Positions 16,083-23,596 of a stretch of DNA of 64,000 bases are shown here, one piece after another. The DNA lies in contig DAISZX010000001.1 of NCBI GenBank assembly GCA_036824555.1, positions 19,528 through 83,527 of the forward strand. The letters run 5' to 3'. Source of the stretch: SpSt-28 sp036824555 (GTDB lineage: Archaea; Aenigmatarchaeota; Aenigmatarchaeia; CG10238-14; SpSt-28). Position numbers and translations under genes: made by a program. The notes under the pieces were generated by a model, which searched no databases, was not told the origin of the DNA, and saw only the letters and a program-made list of their open reading frames with translations. Numbering within the stretch: position 1 is the stretch's first letter; every line of letters starts with the position of its first letter.

Positions 16083-16817
16083 ATGAAAATTCCTTTCGAT
16101 CCGATAGAAAGAGCTGAATTTTTTGAGAAAGTTGTAATGAAGGATAGTAAGAGGAGATATTATAGATTTAGGTTTGCGCCATATTATGGTGGAATAGTTA
16201 CTGCCGACACTCTTGGCTGCTGTTTTCTTTGCGCTTATTGTTGGAATTACTTTAAGAATTTAAATCCAAAGAATTTTGGAGAATTTTATTCTCCAGAAGA
16301 AGTTTCTAGAATAATGACAGAAATAGCAAGCAAGAAAAAATGCATAAAGTTTAGGATAAGTGGTGCAGAGCCGATACTTGGCAAAAATTCATTTCACCAT
16401 CTTTTGAAAATACTTGAGCTGATCAAAGAAAATTTTAATGAGTTTGAATTCATCATAGAAACAAATGGATTAATTCTCGGATATTATCCAGAACTAATAA
16501 AAGAGTTAAGGCCATACAAAAAATTTATTTTTGTGAGAGTATCTTTAAAAGGTTGGGATGAATATTCTTTTGAGAAAATTTCTGGCGCAAGCGGAGATTA
16601 TTTTGCTTATACAATAGAAGCCCTTAAGAAATTAAGAGACAACGACATAATAGCTTGGCCTGCTGTGATGTTTGAGGTATTTGGTAAAAATGGTTTGGAA
16701 AAGATAAAGGAAAGATTGAGGAAAGAGAGTATTAATACTGACATTGAAGTCGAATATCTGGAAAAATATAAGTTTGTTGAAGAAAATTTGAAGAAGAGAG
16801 GATTATTCTTTTTTTAA
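16083..16817 (+). CDS. Radical SAM protein of unknown substrate
   Basis: A 244-aa radical SAM domain protein with CCFLCAYC, giving Cys46, Cys50 and Cys53 as the cluster ligands, then RISGAEPIL near 95 (the GGE-like AdoMet motif) and ETNGLIL near 123. It resembles archaeal PflA-like single-domain enzymes. It starts 5 nt after speD, so it probably belongs to the polyamine transcript, though no polyamine-related radical chemistry is known to me. Its 3' end overlaps the end of convergent ppsA by 15 nt. Confidence 0.78.
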   Translation: MKIPFDPIERAEFFEKVVMKDSKRRYYRFRFAPYYGGIVTADTLGCCFLCAYCWNYFKNLNPKNFGEFYSPEEVSRIMTEIASKKKCIKFRISGAEPILGKNSFHHLLKILELIKENFNEFEFIIETNGLILGYYPELIKELRPYKKFIFVRVSLKGWDEYSFEKISGASGDYFAYTIEALKKLRDNDIIAWPAVMFEVFGKNGLEKIKERLRKESINTDIEVEYLEKYKFVEENLKKRGLFFF

Positions 16818-19115
16818 TTTATGCTCAATTTCATAAACAAGCTTTTTAGTTTTTGTTACAGTATCAGGATTTACTGATATCGAATCGATGCCGCATTTAA
16901 CTAAAAATTCTGTTATTTCAGGGTAGAAAGAAGGAGCCTGCCCGCATATAGATACGGTAATTCCTTTTTTGTGCGCTTTCTTAATCAACTCTTTCATTGC
17001 TACTAAAACTGCTTCATTTCTTTCATCAAAATACCCCATGTTTGCCAAAATTGATGAATCTCTATCTATTCCTAAAACAAGTTGAGTCAAGTCGTTGCTA
17101 CCAATTGAGAATCCATCGCAATATTTAGCAAACTTTTCTGCTAGGAAAATTATGCTTGGTACTTCAGCCATCAGCCAAACTTTGAAAGTTTCACTTCTTC
17201 TCAAACCCTCCTCTTCCATTATTTTCAAGACCTTCTCTAGTTCCCAAGTAGTTCTGACGAACGGCAACATTACCCAGACATTATCTAGTTTGTATTCTTC
17301 CCTAACCTTTCTAATTGCCCTGCATTCTAGTCTAAAGGCCTTTTCAAATTCTGGAGAAATATATCTAGAAACTCCACGCCACCCTATCATTGGATTTGCC
17401 TCTACAGGTTCATACTTTTCTCCGCCAATTAGCTGTCTATACTCATTTGTTTTGAAATCACTAAACCTAACAACAACAAATCTCGGATAAATAGCTTTTG
17501 CAACCATTGCTATTCCTTCAGCAAGCTTATCGATATAATTTTGTTCTTTACCCTTCTCAATCATGTAATTAGGATGCTCTTTAATCCATTCAGCTATTAT
17601 AAATTCAATTCTCATCAATCCTATTCCCTCAAAAGGTAAATCTTTGTATCTTTCAATTTCTGTCGGAACACCAAGGTTCATCAATATTTTTGTTTTTGTT
17701 TCTAGTTTTCTAGCCTCTTCCGTAGGAACTTCCATGATTTTTTCCCTTTCTAATAACTCTTTAACTTCCCCATCATATACAAAACCGTTTCTAGAGTCAA
17801 GCGTTACAATCATTCCATCTTTCAAGACTTCTAGTGCATTTGATACACCAACTATACAAGGAATACCAAGTTCTCTTGATACAATCGCAGCGTGACTAGT
17901 AACTCCACCCTCGCTCGTTATTATACCGCTAGCAATTTTCATGAATGGAACCCAATCTGGAGAAGTCATCTTAGTAACAAGTATGTCTCCCTTTTCTATC
18001 TTTTTTCTTGCCTCCTCTATTGTTAAGCAAACTTTAACCTTTCCTATTGTTGCTCCAGGAGAAGCAGGCAAGCCTCTTAAAATTGGAGGCTTTTCTACAA
18101 CAATTTTTGCTTCCTTTTTCTCGTAGAATACAGTAACTGGCCTAGATTGCACCAAATAGACTTTTCCATTTTCACTAGCCCATTCAAAATCTTGTGGAAA
18201 CTTATAGTGATCTTCCAACTTTTTTGCTAGATTCCAAAGTTGCTTTATTTCATCTTCAGTTAAGCACAAAGCTTTTCTCATGTCTTCAGGAACTTTTATT
18301 TCTTCCAATTCTCCATCCTTTTTTGTTATTTTCATCTTTTCTTTAGTACCGATATGAGTTTCTACAACATTTCCAGTATTCTTATCTATAACATACGTGT
18401 CAGGATTCACCTCACCACTGACAACAGCTTCTCCCTGCCCATAAGAAGCTTCTATAACAATTTTACTTCTTTCTCCCGTAACAGGATGTATAGTAAAACC
18501 TATTCCAGCTTTATATTTTCCGTTCAAATATTCATCTTTACTCAAAACTCCAAGTTGTTTTTGGACAACAACGGCAATATAAACCTTTTCGTGCTTAAAT
18601 CCTTTTTGCTGTCTGTAAAAAGTTGCTCTTGCAGTAAACAAGCTTGCCCAGCATTTTTGTACAGCCCTTAAAACATCCTCCTTTCCTTTAATGTTTATTA
18701 AACTTAGTTGCTGACCAGCAAAACTAGCTTCTTTTACGTCTTCTGCCGTAGCAGAACTTCTGATAGCAACATACTCTTCATCTTTGCTAAACTCCTTAGA
18801 TAATTTTTCGTAAGCTTCGATTATTTCTTTTCTTATTTCTTCTGGCATCTTTGCATTTTCAATTAATTCCCTAATTTTTTTCGTATTTTCCTCAAGATTC
18901 GTAGGATTATTAAAATCTGTTTCTTTTAGAATTTGAATGATTTTTCTTTTAAGTTTGGTTCTTTTAAGAAATTCTTTATAGGCTTCGGCAGTAACAACAA
19001 AGGCTTGTGGAACAGGTAGGCCAGCATTATACATTTCTCCTAAATTAGCTGCTTTACCTCCAACCAAAGGCAAATCATTTTTTGACAATTCTTTTAACCA
19101 CTTTATAAATTTCAT
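16803..19115 (-). CDS. ppsA: Phosphoenolpyruvate synthase
   Basis: A 770-aa PEP synthase, which makes phosphoenolpyruvate, AMP and phosphate from pyruvate and ATP (or runs in reverse). The N-terminal ATP-grasp region begins with LPLVGGKAANLGEM. The swivelling phosphohistidine domain has GGVTSHAAIVSRELGIP with His408. The C-terminal TIM barrel has SIGSNDLTQLVLGIDRD and SICGQAP. An extra segment of about 15 residues near 188-203 (LGVLSKDEYLNGKYKAG) lies between VVVQKQ and the GFTIHPVTGE that normally follow each other closely. The start faces dph6 across 33 bp. Confidence 0.94.
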   Translation of the reverse strand: MKFIKWLKELSKNDLPLVGGKAANLGEMYNAGLPVPQAFVVTAEAYKEFLKRTKLKRKIIQILKETDFNNPTNLEENTKKIRELIENAKMPEEIRKEIIEAYEKLSKEFSKDEEYVAIRSSATAEDVKEASFAGQQLSLINIKGKEDVLRAVQKCWASLFTARATFYRQQKGFKHEKVYIAVVVQKQLGVLSKDEYLNGKYKAGIGFTIHPVTGERSKIVIEASYGQGEAVVSGEVNPDTYVIDKNTGNVVETHIGTKEKMKITKKDGELEEIKVPEDMRKALCLTEDEIKQLWNLAKKLEDHYKFPQDFEWASENGKVYLVQSRPVTVFYEKKEAKIVVEKPPILRGLPASPGATIGKVKVCLTIEEARKKIEKGDILVTKMTSPDWVPFMKIASGIITSEGGVTSHAAIVSRELGIPCIVGVSNALEVLKDGMIVTLDSRNGFVYDGEVKELLEREKIMEVPTEEARKLETKTKILMNLGVPTEIERYKDLPFEGIGLMRIEFIIAEWIKEHPNYMIEKGKEQNYIDKLAEGIAMVAKAIYPRFVVVRFSDFKTNEYRQLIGGEKYEPVEANPMIGWRGVSRYISPEFEKAFRLECRAIRKVREEYKLDNVWVMLPFVRTTWELEKVLKIMEEEGLRRSETFKVWLMAEVPSIIFLAEKFAKYCDGFSIGSNDLTQLVLGIDRDSSILANMGYFDERNEAVLVAMKELIKKAHKKGITVSICGQAPSFYPEITEFLVKCGIDSISVNPDTVTKTKKLVYEIEHKLKKE

Positions 19116-19148
19116 AAAAGGTTATTCTCTTTCTTATTAAAAAGTTTT

Positions 19149-19829
19149 ATGAGAGTTGGTGTTCTGTTTAGTGGGGGTAAGGATTCAACCTTGGCTTTAA
19201 TTAAAGCTAGCAGAATGCATGACGTAAAATGTTTAATTTCGATTATACCTGAAAATCAAGAGAGTTATATGTTCCACGTTCCGAACATTTTGCTAACAAA
19301 ATATCAAGCCGAAGCAATGGAAATTCCAATAATACAAAAAATCACAAAAGGAGAAAAGGAGAAAGAGTTAATTGATTTGAAAAAAGCAATCGAAGATGCA
19401 AAGGAAAATTTTGAAATTGATGGAGTTGTTAGCGGAGCAATTAAATCAAATTATCAATATTCGAGAATTAAGAGAATTTGCGATGAATTAAATCTTGAAT
19501 TGATTTTGCCACTTTGGCAAATGGATGAAATAGAAGAGTTAAAGGAAGTAGTAAGAGAGGGAATTATTGCAATTATTGTTTCAGTTTCATCTTACCCATT
19601 AACAAAAGACTTTCTTGGAAGACAGATAGATGAATCAATAATTAAAAAATTTATTGAATTTAGAGAAAGATTCGGTCTTAATCCTTCTGGAGAAGGAGGA
19701 GAATACGAGACCTTTGTTACAGATGCTCCTGTTTTCAAGAAAAAAATTTTGATTGAAAATTATGAAATTTTTTACGACGAAAATTGGGGGATAATGAATA
19801 TAAAAAGCGTTAAGTTGATTGGAAAATAG
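19149..19829 (+). CDS. dph6: Diphthine-ammonia ligase
   Basis: A 226-aa ATP-pyrophosphatase family enzyme that performs the last step of diphthamide formation on EF-2. The PP-loop SGGKDS is at residues 8-13. The diagnostic C-terminal region NPSGEGGEYETFVTDAPVF is near 180-200. Its target, the EF-2 encoded in this window, carries the modified histidine in its HRGPGQ motif. The length matches archaeal Dph6 without the extra domains of the eukaryotic protein. Confidence 0.92.
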   Translation: MRVGVLFSGGKDSTLALIKASRMHDVKCLISIIPENQESYMFHVPNILLTKYQAEAMEIPIIQKITKGEKEKELIDLKKAIEDAKENFEIDGVVSGAIKSNYQYSRIKRICDELNLELILPLWQMDEIEELKEVVREGIIAIIVSVSSYPLTKDFLGRQIDESIIKKFIEFRERFGLNPSGEGGEYETFVTDAPVFKKKILIENYEIFYDENWGIMNIKSVKLIGK

Positions 19830-19841
19830 TTTAAACTGAAT

Positions 19842-21098
19842 TTATACTTCCAAGCTAGCAAGAAAAAGTGGCACGTCTTCTCTTGTTAGAAGATGTATTT
19901 TTTCTAAATGTTTTGGCTTAATCCAGCTTCTGCCAACTCTTTTTACTTCTATTCCAATCTGTTTCTTACCTAATTTCACGACTATATCAACTTCGCTTCC
20001 ATTTCTCCAGTAAAAAGTTTCATACTTTCGTGATAAATGAGACGCTACTGTAGCTTCTAGAATTGATGGTTCATCTTTCTCTGCTCTCACAAATTCACAA
20101 ATAGTTTCATACAGAAATGGATCAGTTATATGGATTTTTTTATTCTTTCTTGAAACAACTTTCGAGTCGGGAGATAGAAAGTTTAATATTTCGACCACAA
20201 ACAACTTTTTCAAATCCTCTACATATGCTTGTGTTGTATGGGGAGATGCTATCGAAGTCTCCCTTGAAATATTTAGCCAACTAATTGGAGTGCCCCTGGA
20301 ATTTATTATGTAAGATAAAATTTCTTTCATGTAACTTTCATTCCTATTAAATTTTCTAAAATCGTTTTTTAACCAATCTATATAAATCTTTCTTGTCTCA
20401 TAAGAAATTTTCCCTTTAGAATAGAATTCAATAATTGGTAAGGGGAAACCACCAGTATAAAGATAATTGTTGAAAAGTTGAACTAGAATTGATAGGTGAA
20501 CTCTATTAGCACTCATTGCCCTCTCAACATCTTCAACATCTCTCCTAACTACTTCAATATTTTTAATACAATAAACATAATCTCCAAAGCTAAGTGGATA
20601 AAAATAAATATCTATTCCTTTTCCTCGCCTTCCAGGAAAATATTCTTTCTGTTTTAAAATATCTAAGCTTGCCGATCCGCTAACAATTATAACATCGTTT
20701 TTAAATATTCCCTTATCTATTCTAGCTTTAACAGCTCTGTACCATTCATCAACAAAGGTTATTTCATCCAAAATTATAAAAGAAGACTTAACTTTGTTTG
20801 CATTCCTAAAGGCAATGTAGTTATCCAAAATTTCGCCCAATTCTCTAAAATCTGTTAATTCATCGCAAGAGTAGTAAAATATAGATTTTGGGTCGTTTCC
20901 ACCTAAAATGAGCTCATGAATGTATATTTTCAAGGCTGTTGTTTTTCCTACTTGTCTAGGTCCGACTAAAAAATTGAGGGAGAATGGTTGAAAACTGAAT
21001 AGCCTTAATATGGGTGGAATCCATTTTATTGGCGATGTTTCCCACTCCTCATATTTCCTATCCTTCTCCCCATACCACCAAGGATTTTGATCTTCCAT
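19842..21098 (-). CDS. AAA ATPase with DUF4143 (nuclease-like) C-terminal domain
   Basis: A 418-aa protein of the common archaeal AAA_14/DUF4143 type. The Walker A loop GPRQVGKTT is at 46-54 and a Walker B-like FIILDEITF is near 105. The C-terminal DUF4143 has the PD-(D/E)xK-like pair SEVDIVVK and GIEVKR near 385-400. I chose the ATG at 21098, not the in-frame TTG at 21104, because a TATA box sits 27 nt before it, giving a leaderless mRNA. Two identical palindromes flank that box. These proteins are variable accessory genes in archaea and their function is unsettled (toxin-antitoxin, defence or other). Confidence 0.82.
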   Translation of the reverse strand: MEDQNPWWYGEKDRKYEEWETSPIKWIPPILRLFSFQPFSLNFLVGPRQVGKTTALKIYIHELILGGNDPKSIFYYSCDELTDFRELGEILDNYIAFRNANKVKSSFIILDEITFVDEWYRAVKARIDKGIFKNDVIIVSGSASLDILKQKEYFPGRRGKGIDIYFYPLSFGDYVYCIKNIEVVRRDVEDVERAMSANRVHLSILVQLFNNYLYTGGFPLPIIEFYSKGKISYETRKIYIDWLKNDFRKFNRNESYMKEILSYIINSRGTPISWLNISRETSIASPHTTQAYVEDLKKLFVVEILNFLSPDSKVVSRKNKKIHITDPFLYETICEFVRAEKDEPSILEATVASHLSRKYETFYWRNGSEVDIVVKLGKKQIGIEVKRVGRSWIKPKHLEKIHLLTREDVPLFLASLEV

Positions 21099-21116
21099 TT
21101 GCAATATTATTGCAAA
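21098..21116. promoter_or_regulatory. Palindromic operator copy 1, over the start codon of the AAA ATPase gene
   Basis: TTTGCAATATTATTGCAAA is a perfect inverted repeat of 9-bp arms around one central T. It covers the ATG/transcription start of the ATPase gene. Identical to copy 2, 34 bp away centre to centre. Confidence 0.75.
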
Positions 21117-21120
21117 TGCA

Positions 21121-21129
21121 TTTAAATAG
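21121..21129 (-). promoter_or_regulatory. TATA box of the AAA ATPase gene
   Basis: On the minus strand CTATTTAAA is centred 27 nt before the ATG at 21098, implying that transcription starts at or next to the ATG. It lies exactly between the two palindromes. Confidence 0.65.
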
Positions 21130-21131
21130 TA

Positions 21132-21150
21132 TTTGCAATATTATTGCAAA
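21132..21150. promoter_or_regulatory. Palindromic operator copy 2, upstream of the TATA box
   Basis: The same 19-nt palindrome as at 21098-21116, and the identity extends by one base on each side. It lies just upstream of the TATA box, where the BRE would be bound. The two sites bracket the promoter, the arrangement expected for a repressor that blocks TBP/TFB and the start site together. Confidence 0.75.
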
Positions 21151-21376
21151 TATACATATTTTTAAGGTCATGGTTTATGATATACCTTACAATTTTTGAT
21201 AGTTTTTCAGGAGAAAGGAGAGTGTTGAAAACTGTATTATAACACTGAATCAAAAGTCTGTGAGAACCAAAGGCATTTTGTGTTCTGTAAGGAAAATAAC
21301 TATTTTTATTACTTTTTGAGTGTATCAGCAACAAAAACACCTTCCTTTTTTAGCTATTTCTGCAGACCTTATTATC

Positions 21377-21393
21377 AAAAAAAAAGGGGGGGG
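21377..21393 (+). repeat. A9G8 homopolymeric tract next to a promoter
   Basis: Nine A then eight G lie immediately upstream of the BRE (CGAAAG) and TATA (CTTTATAAG) of the DGQHR gene. Homopolymer runs of this length are prone to replication slippage and also to sequencing error. Confidence 0.7.
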
Positions 21394-21409
21394 CGAAAGC
21401 TTTATAAGC
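21394..21409 (+). promoter_or_regulatory. BRE and TATA box of the DGQHR-domain gene
   Basis: CGAAAG followed by CTTTATAAG is a near-ideal archaeal BRE/TATA pair. Transcription should start about 25 nt later, near 21430, exactly where the hairpin begins, leaving a 5' leader of about 75 nt. Confidence 0.7.
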
Positions 21410-21431
21410 TCATAGAAGAAATTCTAAAATA

Positions 21432-21478
21432 TAGATCCTCAGCGTGGATCTTTTTTTTAGATCCATGCTGAGGATCTA
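21432..21478 (+). promoter_or_regulatory. Long hairpin in the 5' leader of the DGQHR-domain gene
   Basis: Arms 21432-21451 and 21459-21478 are 20 nt each and complementary except for one position that forms a G-U pair in RNA; the loop is seven T. The 3' arm ends 11 nt before the Shine-Dalgarno AGGAGGTGG. It could be an RNA leader structure or attenuator, or a palindromic protein-binding site. Confidence 0.75.
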
Positions 21479-21504
21479 TTAACTAGCATAGGAGGTGGTA
21501 TAAG

Positions 21505-22602
21505 ATGAAAATTAGGGCGATTGAATTTAATCAACATGGGAAGAGATTTTACCTTGCTGCAATGAAGGCCAAAGACTTAGTTAGTAGATATAAGGTCGAT
21601 GTCTGGACACCAGAAAATGATAGTGGGTATCAAAGAGTTTTATCTGCATCTAGAGTTAAATCCTTCGCTAGGTTTGTAATGGAAAAGGGCATCTCGCCAC
21701 TTTCAATACTTCTAAACATAAGAGACGTAGATAAGGTCCGATACGAGAATGATCATCTAATACTACCAGATGACATTACCCTATGGGTAGTTGATGGTCA
21801 GCACAGATTGGAGGGACTAAAAGAAGCTATACAAACTGACGCAAGTCTTAAAGAATTCGAGATTCCGGTGGTTATAATGCAGGAAAGAGAGGTGTATGAA
21901 GAAGCTAAACAGTTTGTAATAATAAACCGTACACAAAAGGGGGTCAGGTCCGATCTCGCTGAAAGATTTCTCCAAAAAATGGTAGAAGAGGAAGGCCGAC
22001 GTAGATTAATCGAACAAAGAGATAGAGGCATTCTGAGAGAAGTTTTGAGAGGAATAGAGTGGAAATATAAAGCGATAAAAATAGTTGACGAATTAAATAC
22101 CAATGAAGATTCTCCATGGAAAGATTTGATAAGACTCCCAAACACACCAAGGGGTAAAACTATAATTGCACAAAAATCTTTCATGGATTCACTCCAACCA
22201 ATACTCACAGATGCTTTCTTCGAAACAAAAGACGAAAATCTTATAGCTAAAGCCCTCATAAACTACTGGAACGCGATTAAAGAATTATGTAGAGAAGCCT
22301 TCGAAGATCCAGAAGAGTACGTAATTCAAAAAACTACGGGAGTTTTTGTACTACACAAGATATTTCCAAAGGTGACTGAATATTGTGTCAATGAAAAGGG
22401 TAGAAGGGTACTAACTAAAGAGAAATTTAAAGAGGTTCTTAGAAGACTAGGAGATGCTATGAGAAGTGAGTATTGGCATCGACAGGGAGAAGCCGGGTTG
22501 CGTGGAACCAGCCAGAAAACTTTCAATTTATTGGCACAAGAATTAAAAGAGAGACTAGAAGTAGAAGAAAGTCCATTGAGTCGTCAAGAAATTGTAGTTT
22601 AA
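21505..22602 (+). CDS. DGQHR-domain protein (DndB-like)
   Basis: A 365-aa protein with the signature VVDGQHRLEGL at residues 95-105, preceded by GYQR at 41-44 and followed by IINRTQKGV near 155, the pattern of DGQHR-domain proteins. DndB, the transcriptional regulator of DNA phosphorothioation clusters, belongs to this group. No dndA/C/D/E genes are visible nearby, so this is an orphan. It has the strong start signals AGGAGGTGG 6 nt before the ATG. It looks like part of a transferred accessory pair with the divergent ATPase, close to tRNA-Ser. The function here is not established. Confidence 0.78.
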   Translation: MKIRAIEFNQHGKRFYLAAMKAKDLVSRYKVDVWTPENDSGYQRVLSASRVKSFARFVMEKGISPLSILLNIRDVDKVRYENDHLILPDDITLWVVDGQHRLEGLKEAIQTDASLKEFEIPVVIMQEREVYEEAKQFVIINRTQKGVRSDLAERFLQKMVEEEGRRRLIEQRDRGILREVLRGIEWKYKAIKIVDELNTNEDSPWKDLIRLPNTPRGKTIIAQKSFMDSLQPILTDAFFETKDENLIAKALINYWNAIKELCREAFEDPEEYVIQKTTGVFVLHKIFPKVTEYCVNEKGRRVLTKEKFKEVLRRLGDAMRSEYWHRQGEAGLRGTSQKTFNLLAQELKERLEVEESPLSRQEIVV

Positions 22603-22611
22603 TAACTTTGG

Positions 22612-22633
22612 TTTTTTACTTTTTTATTTTTTG
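22612..22633 (+). terminator. T-rich terminator after the DGQHR gene
   Basis: Three runs of six T broken by single non-T stretches (TTTTTTACTTTTTTATTTT) begin 9 nt after the stop codon, a typical archaeal termination signal. Confidence 0.55.
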
Positions 22634-22728
22634 GAGCAAAGTATAGAAGTCAGCGGAAGCCAAATTATAATGTCTTGGTAGCCTAATACGATCCTTTTTC
22701 TAAGAAATCCATTTTATGTTTGATTATT

Positions 22729-22840
22729 CGCCGGGGGTGGGATTCGAACCCACAAGGGCGTTAAAGCCCACCGGTTTTCTTCATATCTCTCAGATCTCGA
22801 TAACTCGAGACCGGTGCCATACCAGTTAGGCGACCCCGGC
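22729..22840 (-). tRNA. tRNA-Ser (CGA) with a 27-nt anticodon-loop intron
   Basis: A type II tRNA on the minus strand. The acceptor GCCGGGG (22834-22840) pairs with CCCCGGC, with discriminator G at 22729. The anticodon stem CCGGT/ACCGG encloses C-T-CGA-G, giving anticodon CGA (22805-22807). A long variable arm GGGC-TTTAAC-GCCC identifies serine. The intron is 22777-22803, after nucleotide 37. CTCGA of the anticodon loop pairs with TCGAG in the intron, as in the tRNA-Gln here. No CCA is encoded. Confidence 0.88.
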
Positions 22841-22866
22841 CCATAATAAGTTATTACTAGCAAAAT

Positions 22867-23544
22867 TTAGAAAACTTCAGTCCCAGAGTGTTTTCCTTCT
22901 ATAGCACTTATTATTTCCTTTGGATTTCTGCCGTCAATAACTATAAGTTTAATTCTACTTTTCTTTAAGAGCTTTGCAGCCTTTAAGTCAAATAGCCTAT
23001 ATTCTCCAGGCCTTTGAGGATTTTTTGAAATTATTTTTATAAAATCATCATAAGTTAGTCTTTCAAATTTTTTAGCATCCTTGAACTTATTCGGATCTTT
23101 ATCATAAATTCCATCTACATTCGTTGCGTTGATAACAACATCTGCTTTGATCAAAGAGGCAAAGTAGGCGGAATCAAAATCTGTAGAACAACCAACATCA
23201 TAGCCAGCACAAACAAGAACTTTCTTTCCAAAATGTTTTTTGACCTCTTTTGAAGCTTCTTTTAAACTTTTCCACTTAACTAAGTAAGAATTTTTCACTA
23301 GTGTAGAAAAAGTTGCAGCATTTATGTGAGTTGCCATTATTCCTATAAAATCAAGCATTTCATTACTTGCCTTTGCTTTTCTTGCAATACTTTGATAAAT
23401 TCTTGCCGTACTTCCGCCACCACAGACGACAATAATCTTGTGTTCTTTTGAAATTTTATTTACAATATCAGCATATTTTTTAAAATTATCATAGCTTAAC
23501 TCTTTGGTCAATAGCGAGCCTCCAATAGAAATTACTACTTTCAT
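22867..23544 (-). CDS. pyrH: UMP kinase (archaeal PyrH)
   Basis: A 225-aa amino-acid-kinase-fold UMP kinase, which makes UDP in pyrimidine synthesis. MKVVISIGGSLL opens the protein, CGGGSTARIY follows near residue 42 and NVDGIYDKDP near 145. I use the ATG at 23544 because it begins at the family's normal N-terminus and has a TATA box about 25 nt upstream; the longer frame to 23598 would cross that promoter. The length is standard for archaea. Confidence 0.92.
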   Translation of the reverse strand: MKVVISIGGSLLTKELSYDNFKKYADIVNKISKEHKIIVVCGGGSTARIYQSIARKAKASNEMLDFIGIMATHINAATFSTLVKNSYLVKWKSLKEASKEVKKHFGKKVLVCAGYDVGCSTDFDSAYFASLIKADVVINATNVDGIYDKDPNKFKDAKKFERLTYDDFIKIISKNPQRPGEYRLFDLKAAKLLKKSRIKLIVIDGRNPKEIISAIEGKHSGTEVF

Positions 23545-23564
23545 ATTAGTTTTATGCTTAATAA

Positions 23565-23572
23565 TTATATAA
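23565..23572. promoter_or_regulatory. Symmetrical TATA box between pyrH and the YjbQ gene
   Basis: TTATATAA is a perfect palindrome located 25 nt from the pyrH ATG and 28 nt from the divergent YjbQ ATG. It is well placed for a leaderless pyrH mRNA. Use in the plus direction is less certain because that gene has its own Shine-Dalgarno sequence. Confidence 0.5.
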
Positions 23573-23596
23573 GGTTGGTAGTTTGAGGTGACTCTC

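Larger units (their letters stand above)
21151..21504. other. Regulatory intergenic region between the divergent accessory genes
   Basis: About 350 bp with no convincing gene. From left to right it holds an AT-rich stretch with a weak AGTGTT/AACACT inverted repeat (about 21220-21246), an A9G8 homopurine run, a strong BRE/TATA, a 20-bp-stem hairpin and a strong Shine-Dalgarno sequence (AGGAGGTGG, 21490-21498). The last four control the DGQHR-domain gene. Confidence 0.6.

Noticed and set aside
21119..22840. Attachment-site repeats matching the tRNA-Ser 3' end around the accessory island
   Set aside because: I looked for the T-arm/acceptor sequence near 19830-19860 and 21150-21500 and found none.
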